Shown here one piece after another: positions 8,430 through 16,000 of a DNA stretch of 34,096 nt. Source of the stretch: an uncultured Rhodospirillales bacterium (GTDB lineage Bacteria > Pseudomonadota > Alphaproteobacteria > Reyranellales > Reyranellaceae). Positions within the stretch are counted from its first letter, which is position 1. Every line of letters starts with the position of its first letter. Location of the stretch: the NCBI GenBank assembly GCA_902825855.1, contig CADECW010000058.1, forward strand, positions 10,839 through 44,934, given 5' to 3'. The translations under genes and the position numbers were made by a program. The notes below the pieces were generated by a model, which worked only from the letters and a program-made list of their open reading frames with translations, made no database searches and had not been told where the DNA came from.

Positions 8430-9586
8430 GCCGCCCTCCGCAGGATCGCGATCGAACCGTCGCCCATGTCGCCATAGCCGGTGACCAGGCCGACCTCGGC
8501 ATCCTTGACCTGCGCCTTGCCTGCCTCGCGGCGAAGCTGGCGCGTCAATTCGACGACGTGGTTGAGGCCGACGACATGGCCCTGACTCAAAAGGCCGCCA
8601 TGGGTGTTGATCGGCAGCTCGCCGCCGACCCTGATTCGGCCGTCCATGATGAAAGGCCCGCCCTCGCCTTTCTTGCAGAAGCCCAAAAGCTCGAGCTGAT
8701 TGATCACCGTGAAGGTGAAGCAGTCGTAGATCTCGGCGACGTCGATGTCCTTGGGCCCGACGCCCGCCATGTCGTAGGCACGCGGCGCTGCCTTGGCCAG
8801 GCCGAACTCCAGCAGGTCGGGTCGTTGTGCAATCGAGGCCGGCGATTCGGGATGGCCTTCGGCGACACCCATCACGGTGACCAGCGGCTTCTTGAGGTCG
8901 CGCGCGCGGTCGGCTGCGCTGACGATGATGGCACAACCACCGTCGCTTTCCAGGCTGCAGTCGAACAGCCGGAAGGGATCCGAGATCATGCGCGAGGCAT
9001 GATGCTCCTCGACGCTGAGCGGCTTGTTCATCACGACGTTGCCGTTGAGGATCGCGTGCTCGCGCGTCACCACGGCGATCTCGGCGAAATGCCGCGCGGT
9101 GGTGCCGTAGAGCAGCATGTGACGCCGCGCACCCTGGGCGTAGAGCTGGGCCGGCGCGAACATGCCGATCGGGGCCTCGAATTCCCCCGCCAGGGCGAAT
9201 TGCGGAAATTGCTGCAGGCGCGTCGAGACGCGAGCGCCGGAATAGCCGGTGCGCCCGACCGATATCAGCACGTGCCTGCAGACGCCCGTGGCAACGGCCA
9301 TCGCCGCGGTCTGGATGGCGGCGACGCAAGTGGCACCGCCCATCGGCACGAACACCGACAGCTTCAGATCGGGCAGGCCGAGATTGGCGACGAAATCCTC
9401 GGCGATGCCGCCGCCCGGGAAGTACGGCACGACGCCATCGATGTCGCGTGGCTCGAGGCCGGCATCGGCGATGGCCGCAAGGCTCGCCTCGAGCTGCAGC
9501 GCCAGAGCGCTCTTCGCGGTACCGCGCGTGTAGGCAGTCTCGCCAATTCCACTGATCGCGGCCTTCTCTCGCAGCACATGCGCCAT
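8426..9586 (-). CDS. Thiolase-like acyl-CoA acetyltransferase/aldolase (SCP-x type)
   Basis: A 386-residue thiolase-superfamily protein from the ATG at 9584-9586, which has a near-perfect GGAGGA eight bases upstream; the in-frame ATG 21 bases earlier would place that site inside the gene. The N-terminal part has SGIGET, and a candidate nucleophile Cys87 sits in GGATCVAAI. The C-terminal half has INTHGGLLSQGH with the conserved histidines. As in SCP2-type thiolases, the classical C-terminal cysteine motif is absent. Members paired with DUF35 proteins often catalyse retro-aldol or thiolytic cleavage of side-chain CoA esters. First gene of a minus-strand operon with DUF35 and the Bug receptor. 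Confidence 0.9.
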   Translation of the reverse strand: MAHVLREKAAISGIGETAYTRGTAKSALALQLEASLAAIADAGLEPRDIDGVVPYFPGGGIAEDFVANLGLPDLKLSVFVPMGGATCVAAIQTAAMAVATGVCRHVLISVGRTGYSGARVSTRLQQFPQFALAGEFEAPIGMFAPAQLYAQGARRHMLLYGTTARHFAEIAVVTREHAILNGNVVMNKPLSVEEHHASRMISDPFRLFDCSLESDGGCAIIVSAADRARDLKKPLVTVMGVAEGHPESPASIAQRPDLLEFGLAKAAPRAYDMAGVGPKDIDVAEIYDCFTFTVINQLELLGFCKKGEGGPFIMDGRIRVGGELPINTHGGLLSQGHVVGLNHVVELTRQLRREAGKAQVKDAEVGLVTGYGDMGDGSIAILRRAA

Positions 9587-9610
9587 TTCGTTTCCTCCCG
9601 CGGCCATCGT

Positions 9611-9638
9611 GCCCTTCCCCTGGGGAAACGGGAAGGGC
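9611..9638. promoter_or_regulatory. Nine-base inverted repeat in a divergent promoter region
   Basis: GCCCTTCCC (9611-9619) and its exact complement GGGAAGGGC (9630-9638) are separated by ten bases, with CCCCTGGGG nested across the left arm. It lies in the 81-base gap between the divergent thiolase operon and the amidase gene. It could be an operator for a dimeric regulator or a leader hairpin; neither is shown. No regulator gene is adjacent. Confidence 0.4.
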
Positions 9639-9667
9639 TAAGGTCGGGCTTACACGTCGGGGGAAGT

Positions 9668-11191
9668 ATGTCGAACGAAGAACTGGTCTCGCTGAGCTCT
9701 GTCGAACTGCGTCGCCGCATCGGCACCAAGGAAATTTCGCCGGTCGAATTGCTCGACGCCTGCCTGGACCGGATCGAAGAAGTGAATCCGGCGATCAACG
9801 CGGTGACGGCGATGTCGGTCAAACGCGCGCGTCAGGAAGCCAAGGCGGCAGAGGCGGCAGTGCGCCGCGGCGACGACCTGCCGCTGCTGCACGGCCTGCC
9901 GGCCGGCATCAAGGACCTCGAGGAGACCAAGCACCTTCTCACGACCTACGGCTCACCGCTTTATCGCGACTATGTGCCGACCTACGACAACGTCATGGTG
10001 GCGCGCGTGCGCGCAGCGGGCGCGGTCGTGGTCGGCAAGACCAACGTGCCGGAATTCGGCGCCGGCTCGAACAGCCGCAACCCGGTATGGGGCGCCACCG
10101 GCAATCCGTTCAACCCGACGCTGAACCCGGGCGGCTCTTCGGGCGGCTCGGCGGCCGCGCTGGCGACCGACATGCTGCCGGTCTGCACAGGCTCGGACAC
10201 CGGCGGCAGCCTGCGCAATCCTGCGGCGTTCTGCGGCGTCGTTGGCTTCCGTCCTTCGCCTGGCATGGTCGCGGTCGAACGCCGCGCAATGGGCTGGACG
10301 CCGATCTCCGTGCTCGGCCCGATGGGCCGCAGCGTCGCCGACGTCTGCCTGCTCTATGCCACGCAGATCGGCCAGCACGATGCCGATCCGCTCTCCTTCC
10401 CGCTCGAGCCCGACGCCTATGCCGAACCGTGGCCGGTCGATCTTGGCAGCCTGCGTGTGGCCTACACGGAGGATTTCGGCGGCGCGCCAGTCGAAAAGGG
10501 CATCCGCGAGACGTTTCGCGCCCGCATCAAGGCGATGAAGCATCTGTTCCGCAGCCTCGACAAGGTCGAGGTCGATTACGGCGGCGCCGACCGCTGCTTC
10601 GACGTCATCCGCGCGGTGAGCTTCCTGTCGCGCTACCACGACGCCTATACCAACAACCGCAAGATGCTTGGCCCCAACATCGTGGCCAACTACGAGATCG
10701 GCGCCAAGCTCTCGCTCGCCGACTTCGCCTGGGCACATGGCGAGCAGACGCGGATCTTCCGTGCCTTCCAGCAGCTCTACAACGAATACGACCTGGTGAT
10801 CGGTCCCACGGTGGGCTTCTCGCCCTTCCCGTGGAAGCAGCTCTACATCGACGAGATGGACGGCAAGAAGCTGCGAAACTACTACCATTGGATGGCAACG
10901 AAGTACTTCATCACGCTGACCTCGAACCCGGCGGTTTCGCTGCCGTGCGGCGTCGACCACAAGAAGATGCCGTTCGGCCTGCAGGTGATCGGGCGCTTCC
11001 GCGGCGACGGCGAGGTTCTAGGTGCCGCGCATGCCATGGAGCGCGCCTTCGCGGCGATCCCCGGCCTCGCCCGGCCGGTGCCGAACCTCGCCCGGCTGCG
11101 CAAGCCCGTGCCGGAGCTCAAGTCGATCGTCACGCATCCGCCCAAGCTCAACGCCAAGCCTTCGAAGACGCCGGCGCCCGGGGCGTTATAG
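9668..11191 (+). CDS. Amidase-signature family hydrolase
   Basis: A 507-residue cytoplasmic amidase that would hydrolyse an amide or carbamoyl bond. The Ser-cisSer-Lys triad is readable: Lys82 in GIKD, cis-Ser157 in GGSSGGS and nucleophile Ser181 in DTGGSLRNPA. The length fits GatA-like and aryl-acylamidase families, but there is no GatB/C nearby, so it is a catabolic rather than a tRNA-dependent amidase. Start ATG at 9668 follows a GGGGGA ribosome site; the much longer upstream open frame is antisense to the thiolase gene. Divergent from the thiolase/DUF35/Bug operon, with which it may act in degrading an amide-containing carboxylate (inference). Confidence 0.93.
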   Translation: MSNEELVSLSSVELRRRIGTKEISPVELLDACLDRIEEVNPAINAVTAMSVKRARQEAKAAEAAVRRGDDLPLLHGLPAGIKDLEETKHLLTTYGSPLYRDYVPTYDNVMVARVRAAGAVVVGKTNVPEFGAGSNSRNPVWGATGNPFNPTLNPGGSSGGSAAALATDMLPVCTGSDTGGSLRNPAAFCGVVGFRPSPGMVAVERRAMGWTPISVLGPMGRSVADVCLLYATQIGQHDADPLSFPLEPDAYAEPWPVDLGSLRVAYTEDFGGAPVEKGIRETFRARIKAMKHLFRSLDKVEVDYGGADRCFDVIRAVSFLSRYHDAYTNNRKMLGPNIVANYEIGAKLSLADFAWAHGEQTRIFRAFQQLYNEYDLVIGPTVGFSPFPWKQLYIDEMDGKKLRNYYHWMATKYFITLTSNPAVSLPCGVDHKKMPFGLQVIGRFRGDGEVLGAAHAMERAFAAIPGLARPVPNLARLRKPVPELKSIVTHPPKLNAKPSKTPAPGAL

Positions 11192-11210
11192 GGAGCTTTG
11201 TAGAAGGAAC

Positions 11211-11297
11211 ATGAGGGCTCAGCGCCGACACGACGCCGCCAAGAAAAAGACGCGATCTTCGAGGGTTCCACCCCGGCGGCCTGTGACGAAAAAATAG
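11211..11297 (+). CDS. Possible 28-residue basic peptide
   Basis: A short frame from ATG at 11211 to TAG at 11295 encodes a very basic peptide rich in Arg and Lys (KKKTRSSRVPPRRP near the middle). AAGGA lies only three bases before the ATG, which is tighter than usual. It sits 19 bases after the amidase stop. I recognise no family; it may be a chance frame in the intergenic region. Confidence 0.2.
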   Translation: MRAQRRHDAAKKKTRSSRVPPRRPVTKK

Positions 11298-11382
11298 ATT
11301 CCCTCGGCACGCTGCCACCAGGCGCTGCGTACACCGTTGCATGGACAAGCCCTCGATCCGGGCTGTCCCAACGGAGGTCCAA

Positions 11383-11706
11383 ATGCGCACTACCAAGTGG
11401 TTGTTGGCGGCCGGCCTGGTTGCCGCGACAGCGGCGTGCACCACGGACGGGGGGTATTACCCCAACACGTCGTACAACAGTGGGTACAACACCGGCTACT
11501 ACCCGAGCAGCACCTACAATCGCAGCAGCTACTACAGCAGCTCGCCCGGCTACTACGCTCCGAGTTCCTCTTACAGCAGTGGCTACTACACCGCCAACCG
11601 CACCCCGCGGCGCGGCCCCAACGGCGATTACGACCGCGACGGCATCCCCAACAGGTATGACCGCGATGCCAACGGCGACGGCGTTCCCGATCGTTTCCAG
11701 CGCTAA
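11383..11706 (+). CDS. Tyr-rich lipoprotein with calcium-binding-like tail (first of a tandem pair)
   Basis: A 107-residue secreted lipoprotein. A lipoprotein signal ends in the lipobox ATAAC with the lipidated Cys19. The middle (about 22-85) is low complexity, rich in Tyr, Ser and Gly with repeated GYY/SYNSGY units. The tail carries two acidic loops of D-x-D-x-D-G type (DYDRDGIPN and DANGDGVPD), like thrombospondin type 3 or EF-hand calcium loops. GGAGG six bases before the ATG sets the start. It is a clear paralogue of the gene 170 bases downstream: both begin MRT..WL.AAGL and have Cys19 and the same tail. Function unknown; an envelope surface or calcium-responsive role is inference. Confidence 0.82.
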   Translation: MRTTKWLLAAGLVAATAACTTDGGYYPNTSYNSGYNTGYYPSSTYNRSSYYSSSPGYYAPSSSYSSGYYTANRTPRRGPNGDYDRDGIPNRYDRDANGDGVPDRFQR

Positions 11707-11729
11707 CTGAACCGCCGCACTGACATACA

Positions 11730-11760
11730 GGCCGGCTTCCGGTGAGACCGGAGGCCGGCC
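11730..11760 (+). terminator. Terminator-like hairpin between the tandem lipoprotein genes
   Basis: A 13-base-pair stem (11730-11742 with 11748-11760, one G-T wobble) closes a five-base TGAGA loop. It lies 24 bases after the first lipoprotein's stop codon. No clean run of T follows (CTTCGC), so it may be a weak terminator or an mRNA 3' stabiliser separating the two paralogues. Confidence 0.55.
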
Positions 11761-11876
11761 TTCGCATGCCCAAAACAATTCGTCGTGCCGCCGCCGCGTC
11801 GCCACGGTCGGCACCGTATGTCCTATCGGGAAGGAACCACAGCCCGGGCAACCCCTTCCGAAGAGGGCAACGACAA

Positions 11877-12293
11877 ATGCGCACAGTCAGATGGCTGGTT
11901 GCGGCGGGCCTGCTGGCCTCGGCGACCGGCTGCGTCGAGATGAATGGCTATCCGGGAACATCCTACGGCGGCTATCCGAGCGGCTACGGCGGCTACCCCG
12001 GCAACGGCTACTACGGCTCGAACTATGGCGGCTACTACGGCCAGCCGACCTATTCCTCCGGCAACGGCCTGTTCGGCAACCTGTTCAATTCACAGCCGAA
12101 CTACTACTACCAGCCACCGCCGCCGCAGGTCGTGACCCAGACGCGCTACGTGCCGGTGCCGGTCGCCAACGCCAGCCGCCCGTCGTGGGGCGGCCGGGAT
12201 CGCAACCACAACGGCGTCCCCGACTGGAAGGAACGCGACCGCAACGGCGATGGCGTTCCCGACTGGCAGCAGCGCCGTGGCCGTTCCGGCTAG
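11877..12293 (+). CDS. Gly/Tyr-rich lipoprotein with calcium-binding-like tail (second of the pair)
   Basis: A 138-residue lipoprotein, paralogous to the preceding gene. The lipobox ATGC places the lipidated cysteine at residue 19, identical to its neighbour. The middle has GGYPSGYGGYPGNGYYG-like repeats, then a proline-rich linker (QPPPPQVV) and a tail with two loops (RNHNGVPDW and RNGDGVPDW) resembling the D-x-D-x-D-G calcium motif but with some acidic positions replaced by Asn or His. A GAGGG site precedes the ATG by nine bases. It is longer than its partner mainly in the linker. The stop lies six bases from the convergent tannase gene. Confidence 0.82.
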   Translation: MRTVRWLVAAGLLASATGCVEMNGYPGTSYGGYPSGYGGYPGNGYYGSNYGGYYGQPTYSSGNGLFGNLFNSQPNYYYQPPPPQVVTQTRYVPVPVANASRPSWGGRDRNHNGVPDWKERDRNGDGVPDWQQRRGRSG

Positions 12294-12299
12294 AGCGTC

Positions 12300-13889
12300 C
12301 TACTCGGGCGCCTTGCAGGCGAAGCTCGCCACGTCATCGGGATCGCCAGATCCCGCGTAGCGGGCGACGAAGGGATAGGGGCAAAGCGGGCGGGTCCGCA
12401 CGACTTTGCCCTTGTCGACCTGCGAGGCCACGATCGTCGCCGGCGCCACGCCGTTCTCGACCCAGTTGATCAGGGCCGTCATGGGATCGAACCGTTCCGG
12501 TCCGACACCGCCGCGGCAATGGAACATGCCGGGCACCATGAACAGCCGGAAGAACTCGGGTGTCGCAAGGCCGTTGGTAGCGACCGCTTTCAGGTAGTAG
12601 TCGATCGCCATGACCGGCGGCAGAGCCGTGTCGGCCCAGCCGAAGTACATCAGGATCTTGCCGCCCCGCGCACGCAAGCTGCCGAGGTCGGGATTGGTGG
12701 CATTGAGCAGGGTCCGGGCATCGGCGTACTTGGCGATGTCCTGGGCGTAGTCGAATTTCGACACGTCGAGATTGGGATCGGACTTCGGCAGGAAGTACCG
12801 CACGAAGCTTTCGCCATAGATCTGATGGATGGCACGGCCGTTGGGCGCCGGGATCAGCCAGCGGCTCCAGCCGCTCTCCGGAGCTCCACCGGTCACTGCG
12901 TTCGCGCCCACGGCTTCGCCGCCGATCGGCTGGCCGAAATGCGCCGGCTTGCCGTCGACCGTGAGGCCCTCATAGATCTTCTTGATCGCCGTCGACTGCG
13001 CCGGGGTCAGGCAGGTCTCGGCGTCCTGGCCGGCCGGACATTGCGCCACGTCGCGCGCAGGATCGAAGTCGCAGCGCCGCGGATCGTCTATGAGGCCGTC
13101 CTTCAACCCGTCCTTGGCGTCGCAACGAGCATAGGCGGCATCGGCCACCAGCTTCATCTTGGCGACGGGAATCGGCGTCTCGGCCATCACCTGGCTGTTG
13201 CGCAGGCTCTGGGTCACGGTATCGACGAAGTTCAACACCGGCGCGCCGGCGACAATGCCGTCGAAATCCTGCGGGAAGCGCTGGGCGCTGATAAGGCCCT
13301 GGCGGCCGCCGGTCGAGCAGCCGTCCCAGTAGGAATAAGTAGCCGCGCGCGCATAGTAGGCGGCAATGATCCGCTTGGCTTCGACCGCGGTCATGTGGAC
13401 GGCGCGGAAGGCGTAGTCGACGCGCTTCTGGTAGCTCACGGCGAAGCTTGCGACCGGCTCGGCGGTGGCGTCGTGTCCTGTATTGGTCTGGGCCGTGGCG
13501 AATCCCTGCTTCAGGGCATTGGCGCGGATCATCGGCCGCGGACCGGAGTCGGGCGCTTCGCCTGCAAAGCCGCCATTGCCGTGCATGTAGAAGCGGCGAT
13601 TCCAGGCCGACGGCAAGTTCACCTCGAAGCGGATCTCGGGTTGGATCAGGCCAGTGACGCGGCAATGCTCGGGCACGCCGTCGGCAGCGGGCATCAGCCG
13701 GGCCGAGATGATCGTCGTCTCGGCAGTGGCAAGGGTCGGAACGGCAGCGCAGCTCATCGACGCCTGTGTCGAGCTCACGCCGTAGCGCACCATGGATTCG
13801 CCGGCGTCGCTGAAGCTGTAGCCGTTCTGCGCCAGCGCCGACACGGGCATCAGCGCAAGTGCCGCAACGATGCTTCTTGCTGCCACCAT
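12300..13889 (-). CDS. Tannase/feruloyl esterase family protein, exported
   Basis: A secreted alpha/beta-hydrolase of the tannase family, which cleaves ester bonds of galloyl or feruloyl esters or of related aromatic polyesters (for example MHETase). A signal peptide (about 1-22, ending ALAQ) precedes the mature protein. Numbered from the first of two adjacent Met codons, catalytic Ser193 is in GCSTGG, Asp421 in GWADTALPP and His458 in PGMFHC; Cys192 and Cys459 form the family's CS-D-HC disulphide next to the active site. I chose the second ATG (13887-13889), six bases from GGAGG; the first is only three bases away. The start overlaps the stop of the upstream CoA-transferase, so the two are translationally coupled. 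Confidence 0.92.
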   Translation of the reverse strand: MVAARSIVAALALMPVSALAQNGYSFSDAGESMVRYGVSSTQASMSCAAVPTLATAETTIISARLMPAADGVPEHCRVTGLIQPEIRFEVNLPSAWNRRFYMHGNGGFAGEAPDSGPRPMIRANALKQGFATAQTNTGHDATAEPVASFAVSYQKRVDYAFRAVHMTAVEAKRIIAAYYARAATYSYWDGCSTGGRQGLISAQRFPQDFDGIVAGAPVLNFVDTVTQSLRNSQVMAETPIPVAKMKLVADAAYARCDAKDGLKDGLIDDPRRCDFDPARDVAQCPAGQDAETCLTPAQSTAIKKIYEGLTVDGKPAHFGQPIGGEAVGANAVTGGAPESGWSRWLIPAPNGRAIHQIYGESFVRYFLPKSDPNLDVSKFDYAQDIAKYADARTLLNATNPDLGSLRARGGKILMYFGWADTALPPVMAIDYYLKAVATNGLATPEFFRLFMVPGMFHCRGGVGPERFDPMTALINWVENGVAPATIVASQVDKGKVVRTRPLCPYPFVARYAGSGDPDDVASFACKAPE

Positions 13890-15058
13890 CATTTGCCTCC
13901 CTTGCCTCGCATGGCTTTCTCCTTGCCCTTCGCGCCGCGGATCTCCGCGTCGTGCTGTCCCAGCGTGGGCGCGGCACGGCGAACGCCGCCCTGCGTCGCC
14001 GACATCTTCAGCGGCACGCCCAGGGTCTTCTGCCGGCCGGCCTTGGCATGGTCGACCTCGGCCACCATGCCGCGCGCCAGGACCTGCCGATCGGCGAAGA
14101 CCTCGTCATGGTGCAGCACGGGCCCGGCGGGGATGCCCTCGGCCTCCAGAGCCGCCATCCAGTCGGCGGTGCTGCGCTTGGCGACTTCCGCCTGCAGGGC
14201 GGCGACGATCAGGTCGTTGTTCTTGACGCGCTCGGCGTTGGTCCTGAAGCGCGGATCGTCGGCGAGCTCGGGCTTGCCGATCATGGCGCAGAGCTTGCGG
14301 AAGAAGTTCTGCTGCGCGCCGCCGATCGTCAGCCAGCCGTCGGCAGTCTGGAACACCTGATAGGGCGAAGAGCCGCGATGCGCCTGGCCAAGCTTCTCCG
14401 GCCGCTTGCCGTTGGCGAAGTAGTTGGCGGCCTCGTAGACGCCGAGCGATACCGTGGCCTCGAGCAGCGAGGTCTCGACCCACTGTCCCTCGCCGCTCTT
14501 CTGCCGCGCCTGCAGGGCCGCGAGCACGCCGATGGTGAGGTAAAGGCCGGCACCGACATCGGAAATGGCGAGCGGAATGCGATAGGGCGGACCGTCCTTG
14601 GGACCGGTCACCGACATCAGGCCGGACATCGCCTGGATCATGAGATCGAAGCCGCCGCGGCTGGCATAGGGGCCGGTCTGGCCGAAGCCGGAGATCGAGC
14701 CCAGGACCAGCCGCGGATTGCGCGCGTGCAGTGCGTCCCAGCCGATGCCCAGGCGCCTGGTCACGCCGGGCCGGAAATTCTCCAGCACCACGTCGGCATC
14801 GTCGACCAGTTCCCAGAACACCTTCAGGTCGGCCGGGTCTTTTAGATCGAGCCGGATGCCGCGCTTGTTGCGGTTCCACAACATGAAGGGGGCGCCCTCG
14901 CCCTCGACGAAGGGCGGCGCGCCGCGCATGGAATCGCCTTGCGGGCTTTCGATCTTGATGACGTCGGCGCCCAGGTCGCCAAGCTGCATGCCGCAGAAAG
15001 GACCCGAGAGGTGCGTCGTCAGGTCGAGAACCACCAGGCCGTCGAGTGCGCCTGCCAT
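13889..15058 (-). CDS. CaiB/BaiF (family III) CoA-transferase
   Basis: A 389-residue enzyme that would move CoA between an acyl-CoA donor and a carboxylic acid. The N-terminal Rossmann-like part has GPFCGMQLGDLGADVIKIE, typical of the family, and the catalytic Asp that forms the acyl anhydride is Asp167 in AISDVGAG. Length is normal. The final residues (KGKEKAMRGKGGK) are a basic low-complexity tail not needed for catalysis. It is the first gene of a two-gene unit with the tannase-family esterase, suggesting that an acid released outside the cytoplasm is taken up and activated as a CoA thioester (inference). Formyl-, carnitine-, succinyl- or benzylsuccinate-type specificity cannot be distinguished. 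Confidence 0.93.
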   Translation of the reverse strand: MAGALDGLVVLDLTTHLSGPFCGMQLGDLGADVIKIESPQGDSMRGAPPFVEGEGAPFMLWNRNKRGIRLDLKDPADLKVFWELVDDADVVLENFRPGVTRRLGIGWDALHARNPRLVLGSISGFGQTGPYASRGGFDLMIQAMSGLMSVTGPKDGPPYRIPLAISDVGAGLYLTIGVLAALQARQKSGEGQWVETSLLEATVSLGVYEAANYFANGKRPEKLGQAHRGSSPYQVFQTADGWLTIGGAQQNFFRKLCAMIGKPELADDPRFRTNAERVKNNDLIVAALQAEVAKRSTADWMAALEAEGIPAGPVLHHDEVFADRQVLARGMVAEVDHAKAGRQKTLGVPLKMSATQGGVRRAAPTLGQHDAEIRGAKGKEKAMRGKGGK

Positions 15059-15106
15059 GCTATTTGCCGAGCAGCTTGTGAGTCATGTCGGGTAATCTAG
15101 GCCGCC

Positions 15107-16000
15107 ATGGCTGCCGCCAACAAACCCTCTCTCGACACACTGGGCGAAATCTTCAGCTTTGCCGTCCGCCGATTTCGCGCCGCGCGTCTGGCCTATGGCC
15201 ACGGCACGACCAACGCGCGCGACGAGGCGGCCTTTCTGGTGCTGGAAGGCCTGGGCCTGCCGATCGACAGGCTGGATCCCTACCTCGACTTGCGTCCGAC
15301 CGCGGCCGAACGTGCGCGACTGCTCTCGCTGATCGACACCCGATTGACCCTGCGGCTGCCCGCGCCCTATCTGGTGGGCGCGGCCTACATGCACGGCGTG
15401 CGCTTCCATGCCGATCGACGGGCGCTGATCCCGCGTTCCTTCATCGGCGACATGCTGGCCGACGGAGTCCTGCCGATCGGCGATGCAAACAAGGTCAGGC
15501 GCGTGCTCGATCTCTGCACCGGTTCGGGTTGCCTCGCCATCCTGGCGGCGCTCGCCTTCCCGCGGGCGCATGTCGATGCGGCCGACCTGTCGGCCGGCGC
15601 GCTGGCGCTGGCGCGGCGCAACGTGGCCAGCCACCGGCTGGGCGATCGCATCGCGCTCCATCGGGGCGACCTGTTCGGGCCGCTGCAAGGCAAACGCTAC
15701 GACCTGATCCTGAGCAATCCGCCCTACGTCGACGCGCGTGGAATGGCGAAGCTGCCGCCGGAATATCGGCATGAGCCGCGCCTCGCACTGGCGGCGGGCG
15801 ACGATGGTCTCGACCTGGTGCGTCTCATCCTCGCCGAAGCAGCGCAACACCTCACGAAGGACGGCGCGCTCATCTGCGAGATCGGCCGCGGCCGCGCCAA
15901 CATCGAAGCCGCGTTTCCGCGTCTGCCCTTCCTGTGGCTCGACACCGAGCAGAGCGAGGGCGAGGTGTTCTGGATCGCGAGGAAGGACCTCGTCCGCTAG
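15107..16000 (+). CDS. prmB: Ribosomal protein uL3 glutamine N5-methyltransferase
   Basis: Methylates the side-chain amide of a glutamine in ribosomal protein L3. The 297-residue protein has SAM-binding motif I (DLCTGSG, 135-141) and the glutamine-recognising NPPY (204-207). The PrmB-specific context distinguishes it from PrmC/HemK: IPRSFIGDML before motif I, and YVDARGMAKLPPEYRHEP after NPPY, which closely follow the E. coli PrmB pattern. The start ATG at 15107 has only a weak ribosome site. It ends by sharing the four bases CTAG (15997-16000) with the stop of the convergent phosphofructokinase gene. Confidence 0.94.
   Translation: MAAANKPSLDTLGEIFSFAVRRFRAARLAYGHGTTNARDEAAFLVLEGLGLPIDRLDPYLDLRPTAAERARLLSLIDTRLTLRLPAPYLVGAAYMHGVRFHADRRALIPRSFIGDMLADGVLPIGDANKVRRVLDLCTGSGCLAILAALAFPRAHVDAADLSAGALALARRNVASHRLGDRIALHRGDLFGPLQGKRYDLILSNPPYVDARGMAKLPPEYRHEPRLALAAGDDGLDLVRLILAEAAQHLTKDGALICEIGRGRANIEAAFPRLPFLWLDTEQSEGEVFWIARKDLVR

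Noticed and set aside
8558..9667. 370-residue N-terminal extension of the amidase frame
   Set aside because: It is antisense to the thiolase gene; the amidase family starts at the ATG at 9668, which has its own ribosome site.
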